A stretch of 6,280 nt of DNA from an uncultured Eggerthellaceae bacterium (lineage in GTDB: Bacteria; Actinomycetota; Coriobacteriia; Coriobacteriales; Eggerthellaceae). Positions within the stretch are counted from its first letter, which is position 1, and each line of letters opens with the position of its first letter. The stretch lies in NCBI GenBank assembly GCA_934631995.1, contig CAKTYF010000115.1, positions 1 through 6,280 of the forward strand. Direction: 5' to 3'. The position numbers and the translations under genes are program-made. Below, in pieces: positions 4,736 through 6,280 of this stretch. The notes under the pieces are model-generated. The model saw only the letters and a program-made list of their open reading frames with translations, searched no databases and was not told where the DNA came from.

Positions 4736-6280
4736 ATGGTTAGGTTTCGTGAAAAAACAACGGCGAAGCTGGAAGCAAATGCGGGCAAGAAAATTCGCTT
4801 TGCTCACTTCCGCGCCATGAGCACCATGGGCAAGATTTCGCTTGCGGTGCTGCTGCTTATCATTTTGATGGCCGTAACGGCTAATTTGATTGCCCCTTAT
4901 GACCCCCTGAAGATTTACACGGCTCGTTTGGCGCCGTGCTCGGACTTCCTGTTCGGCACCGACGACAAGGGCCGCGATGTTTTGTCGCGCATCATGTTTG
5001 GTGCTCGCTATTCGCTGACCATCGGTTTGGGCTCCACGGCGCTTGCGTTGGTGCTGGGCTCCATTATTGGTGCTGTTGCCGCTGTTGCGCGCACGTGGAT
5101 CTCAGAGATCATCATGCGCATTATGGACGTTATCATGTCCTTCCCTGGTATTGCGCTTGCTGCAACTGTAGTTGTTGTTATGAGGCCGTCTATTCCGTCG
5201 CTTATTGTGGCGATTGCCATTTTGTACGCGCCGCAGATTGCCCGCGTGGTGCGCGCGAACATCATGAGCGAGTACGGACAAGATTACGTGCGTGCCGCCA
5301 TTGTTTCCGGCGCAAAGGCGCCGTGGATTTTGGTGAAGCACGTCATGCGCAACTGCTTGGCCCCCATTTTGGTGTTCACCGTGGTGTGCGTGGCCGATGC
5401 TATTGTGTTCGAAGCATCGTTGGCGTTTATTAGCGCAGGCATTCCTGAACCGACTCCGACCTGGGGTAACATTCTTGCTGACGCACGTGCTGGCGTTCTT
5501 TCCGGTCGTTGGTGGCAGGCGTTGTTCCCGGGCTTGTTCATTATGATCACCACGCTGTGCCTGAACGTTTTGTCCGAAGGCATTACCGATGCCATGGCTG
5601 CTGCGCCCAGCGCTCCCGTTGCTGCGGCAGACGACAACCTTGCGGGCGACCGCGAAGCCGACCGCTTGGTGTCCGATCCCAAGCTGGCATACGCTGCCCA
5701 GGCTGAAATGCTTGAGAAGCGCCTGAACGCGCTGAAGGAAGTGGAAACGAAGCGTACCGACCGCTTTGTGGCGCGTACCGACGTTCCGCCTATTTTGGAA
5801 GTCAAGGATTTCTGCATTAAGTTCAAGCGTCATGGCGACGTGAACGTGGTTGATCACTTGAACTACGTTGTTCGTCCTCGTCAGACCATGGGCTTGGTAG
5901 GTGAGTCCGGCTGCGGCAAGTCGATTTCCACCAGCGCCATTATGGGTCTGCTTGACCCCGCGTCTGCTACGATTTCCGGCGAGATTCTTTACGACGGCAA
6001 GAACATTCTGGAGATGAGCGAAAGCGAGCTGAACCAGATTCGCGGTCGCGAAATTGCCATGATTTACCAGGACTCTTTGAGCGCTTTGAACCCGTCTATG
6101 CTGATCAGGGCGCAGTTTAAGCAGCTCACAAGCCGCGGTGGCACGCGTACCGCTGAAGAGCTTTTGGAGTTGGTTGGTCTTGATCCGAAGCGTACGCTTG
6201 ATTCGTATCCGCACGAGCTTTCCGGTGGTCAGCGTCAGCGCGTTTTGATTGCTATGGCGCTTACGCGTGACCCGAAGATC
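4736..6280 (+). CDS. Fused ABC transporter permease (DppC/OppC-like) and ATP-binding protein (DppD/OppD-like), 3'-truncated by window
   Basis: An uninterrupted frame of 515 codons runs from ATG 4736 to the last base, with no stop in the window. AGGA (4723-4726) lies nine bases before the ATG. Residues 1-283 are a DppC-type permease: a cytoplasmic N-terminus, a helix at 34-54, the OppC_N motif FGTDDKGRDVLSR (73-85), further helices to about 283, and the EAA-like loop YVRAAIVSGAKAPW (184-197), in which the usual HxLPN is HVMRN (202-206). A charged, Ala-rich linker (285-350) with a likely helix at 317-342 joins it to an ATPase domain starting near ILEVKDF (353-359). Walker A is GESGCGKS (389-396), the Q-loop is YQD (444-446) and the signature is LSGGQRQR (495-502). 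The window ends just before Walker B. Permease-ATPase fusions of this kind are known in actinobacterial peptide/nickel importers. A DppF-type partner ATPase is expected downstream. Confidence 0.93.
   Translation, partial: MVRFREKTTAKLEANAGKKIRFAHFRAMSTMGKISLAVLLLIILMAVTANLIAPYDPLKIYTARLAPCSDFLFGTDDKGRDVLSRIMFGARYSLTIGLGSTALALVLGSIIGAVAAVARTWISEIIMRIMDVIMSFPGIALAATVVVVMRPSIPSLIVAIAILYAPQIARVVRANIMSEYGQDYVRAAIVSGAKAPWILVKHVMRNCLAPILVFTVVCVADAIVFEASLAFISAGIPEPTPTWGNILADARAGVLSGRWWQALFPGLFIMITTLCLNVLSEGITDAMAAAPSAPVAAADDNLAGDREADRLVSDPKLAYAAQAEMLEKRLNALKEVETKRTDRFVARTDVPPILEVKDFCIKFKRHGDVNVVDHLNYVVRPRQTMGLVGESGCGKSISTSAIMGLLDPASATISGEILYDGKNILEMSESELNQIRGREIAMIYQDSLSALNPSMLIRAQFKQLTSRGGTRTAEELLELVGLDPKRTLDSYPHELSGGQRQRVLIAMALTRDPKI

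Noticed and set aside
5102..6214. 370-codon antisense open frame opposite the permease-ATPase fusion
   Set aside because: The opposite strand has a continuous 515-codon frame with permease motifs, Walker A, Q-loop and ABC signature. The antisense translation has no domain features.

Overview
The window reads left to right on the + strand as one regulator gene followed by most of a peptide-type ABC importer locus. The composition is moderately GC-rich by eye. Two traits suggest a high-GC Gram-positive of the class Coriobacteriia (Eggerthellaceae-like): a LuxR-type regulator whose N-terminal half is a 12-helix membrane domain, and a permease/ATPase fusion protein. This assignment is an inference from gene architecture; no rRNA or other marker gene is present.

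Layout. 7-1464: membrane-embedded LuxR-family regulator, whose 5' end lies at the window edge and may extend beyond it. 1465-1869: noncoding. It opens with a GC-rich stretch holding a 36-bp tandem duplication that includes the regulator's stop codon, and a weak hairpin. It then becomes AT-rich, with a good sigma70-like promoter (TTGAAT-17-CATAAT), a perfect 9-8-9 dyad lying across that promoter, a second perfect hairpin at the predicted 5' end of the message, and a strong Shine-Dalgarno. 1870-3468: family 5 solute-binding lipoprotein with a combined twin-arginine and lipobox signal. 3469-3786: noncoding, with an intrinsic terminator just after the binding-protein gene, then another imperfect hairpin and a strong Shine-Dalgarno. 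3787-4734: DppB/OppB-type permease, best started at a GTG. 4736-6280: a DppC/OppC-type permease fused in frame to a DppD/OppD-type ATPase. It starts one base after the dppB-like stop and runs off the right edge just before Walker B.

How the genes work together. The lipoprotein would capture a peptide-like ligand outside the membrane and deliver it to a channel made of the two permease domains. The fused ATPase, probably paired with a DppF-type partner encoded beyond the window, would power import. The terminator between the binding protein and the membrane genes fits the usual excess of binding protein over transporter. The membrane LuxR protein is a plausible local regulator of the importer, and the dyad over the promoter is a candidate site for it or another regulator, but nothing in the sequence proves that link. 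The ligand cannot be told from sequence.

No tRNA, rRNA, CRISPR array, insertion sequence or phage gene was seen. The most notable items are the permease-ATPase fusion, the promoter-overlapping dyad with its downstream hairpin, the Tat-type binding protein with a Cys-His-Cys-Cys cluster, and the duplicated stop-codon region.
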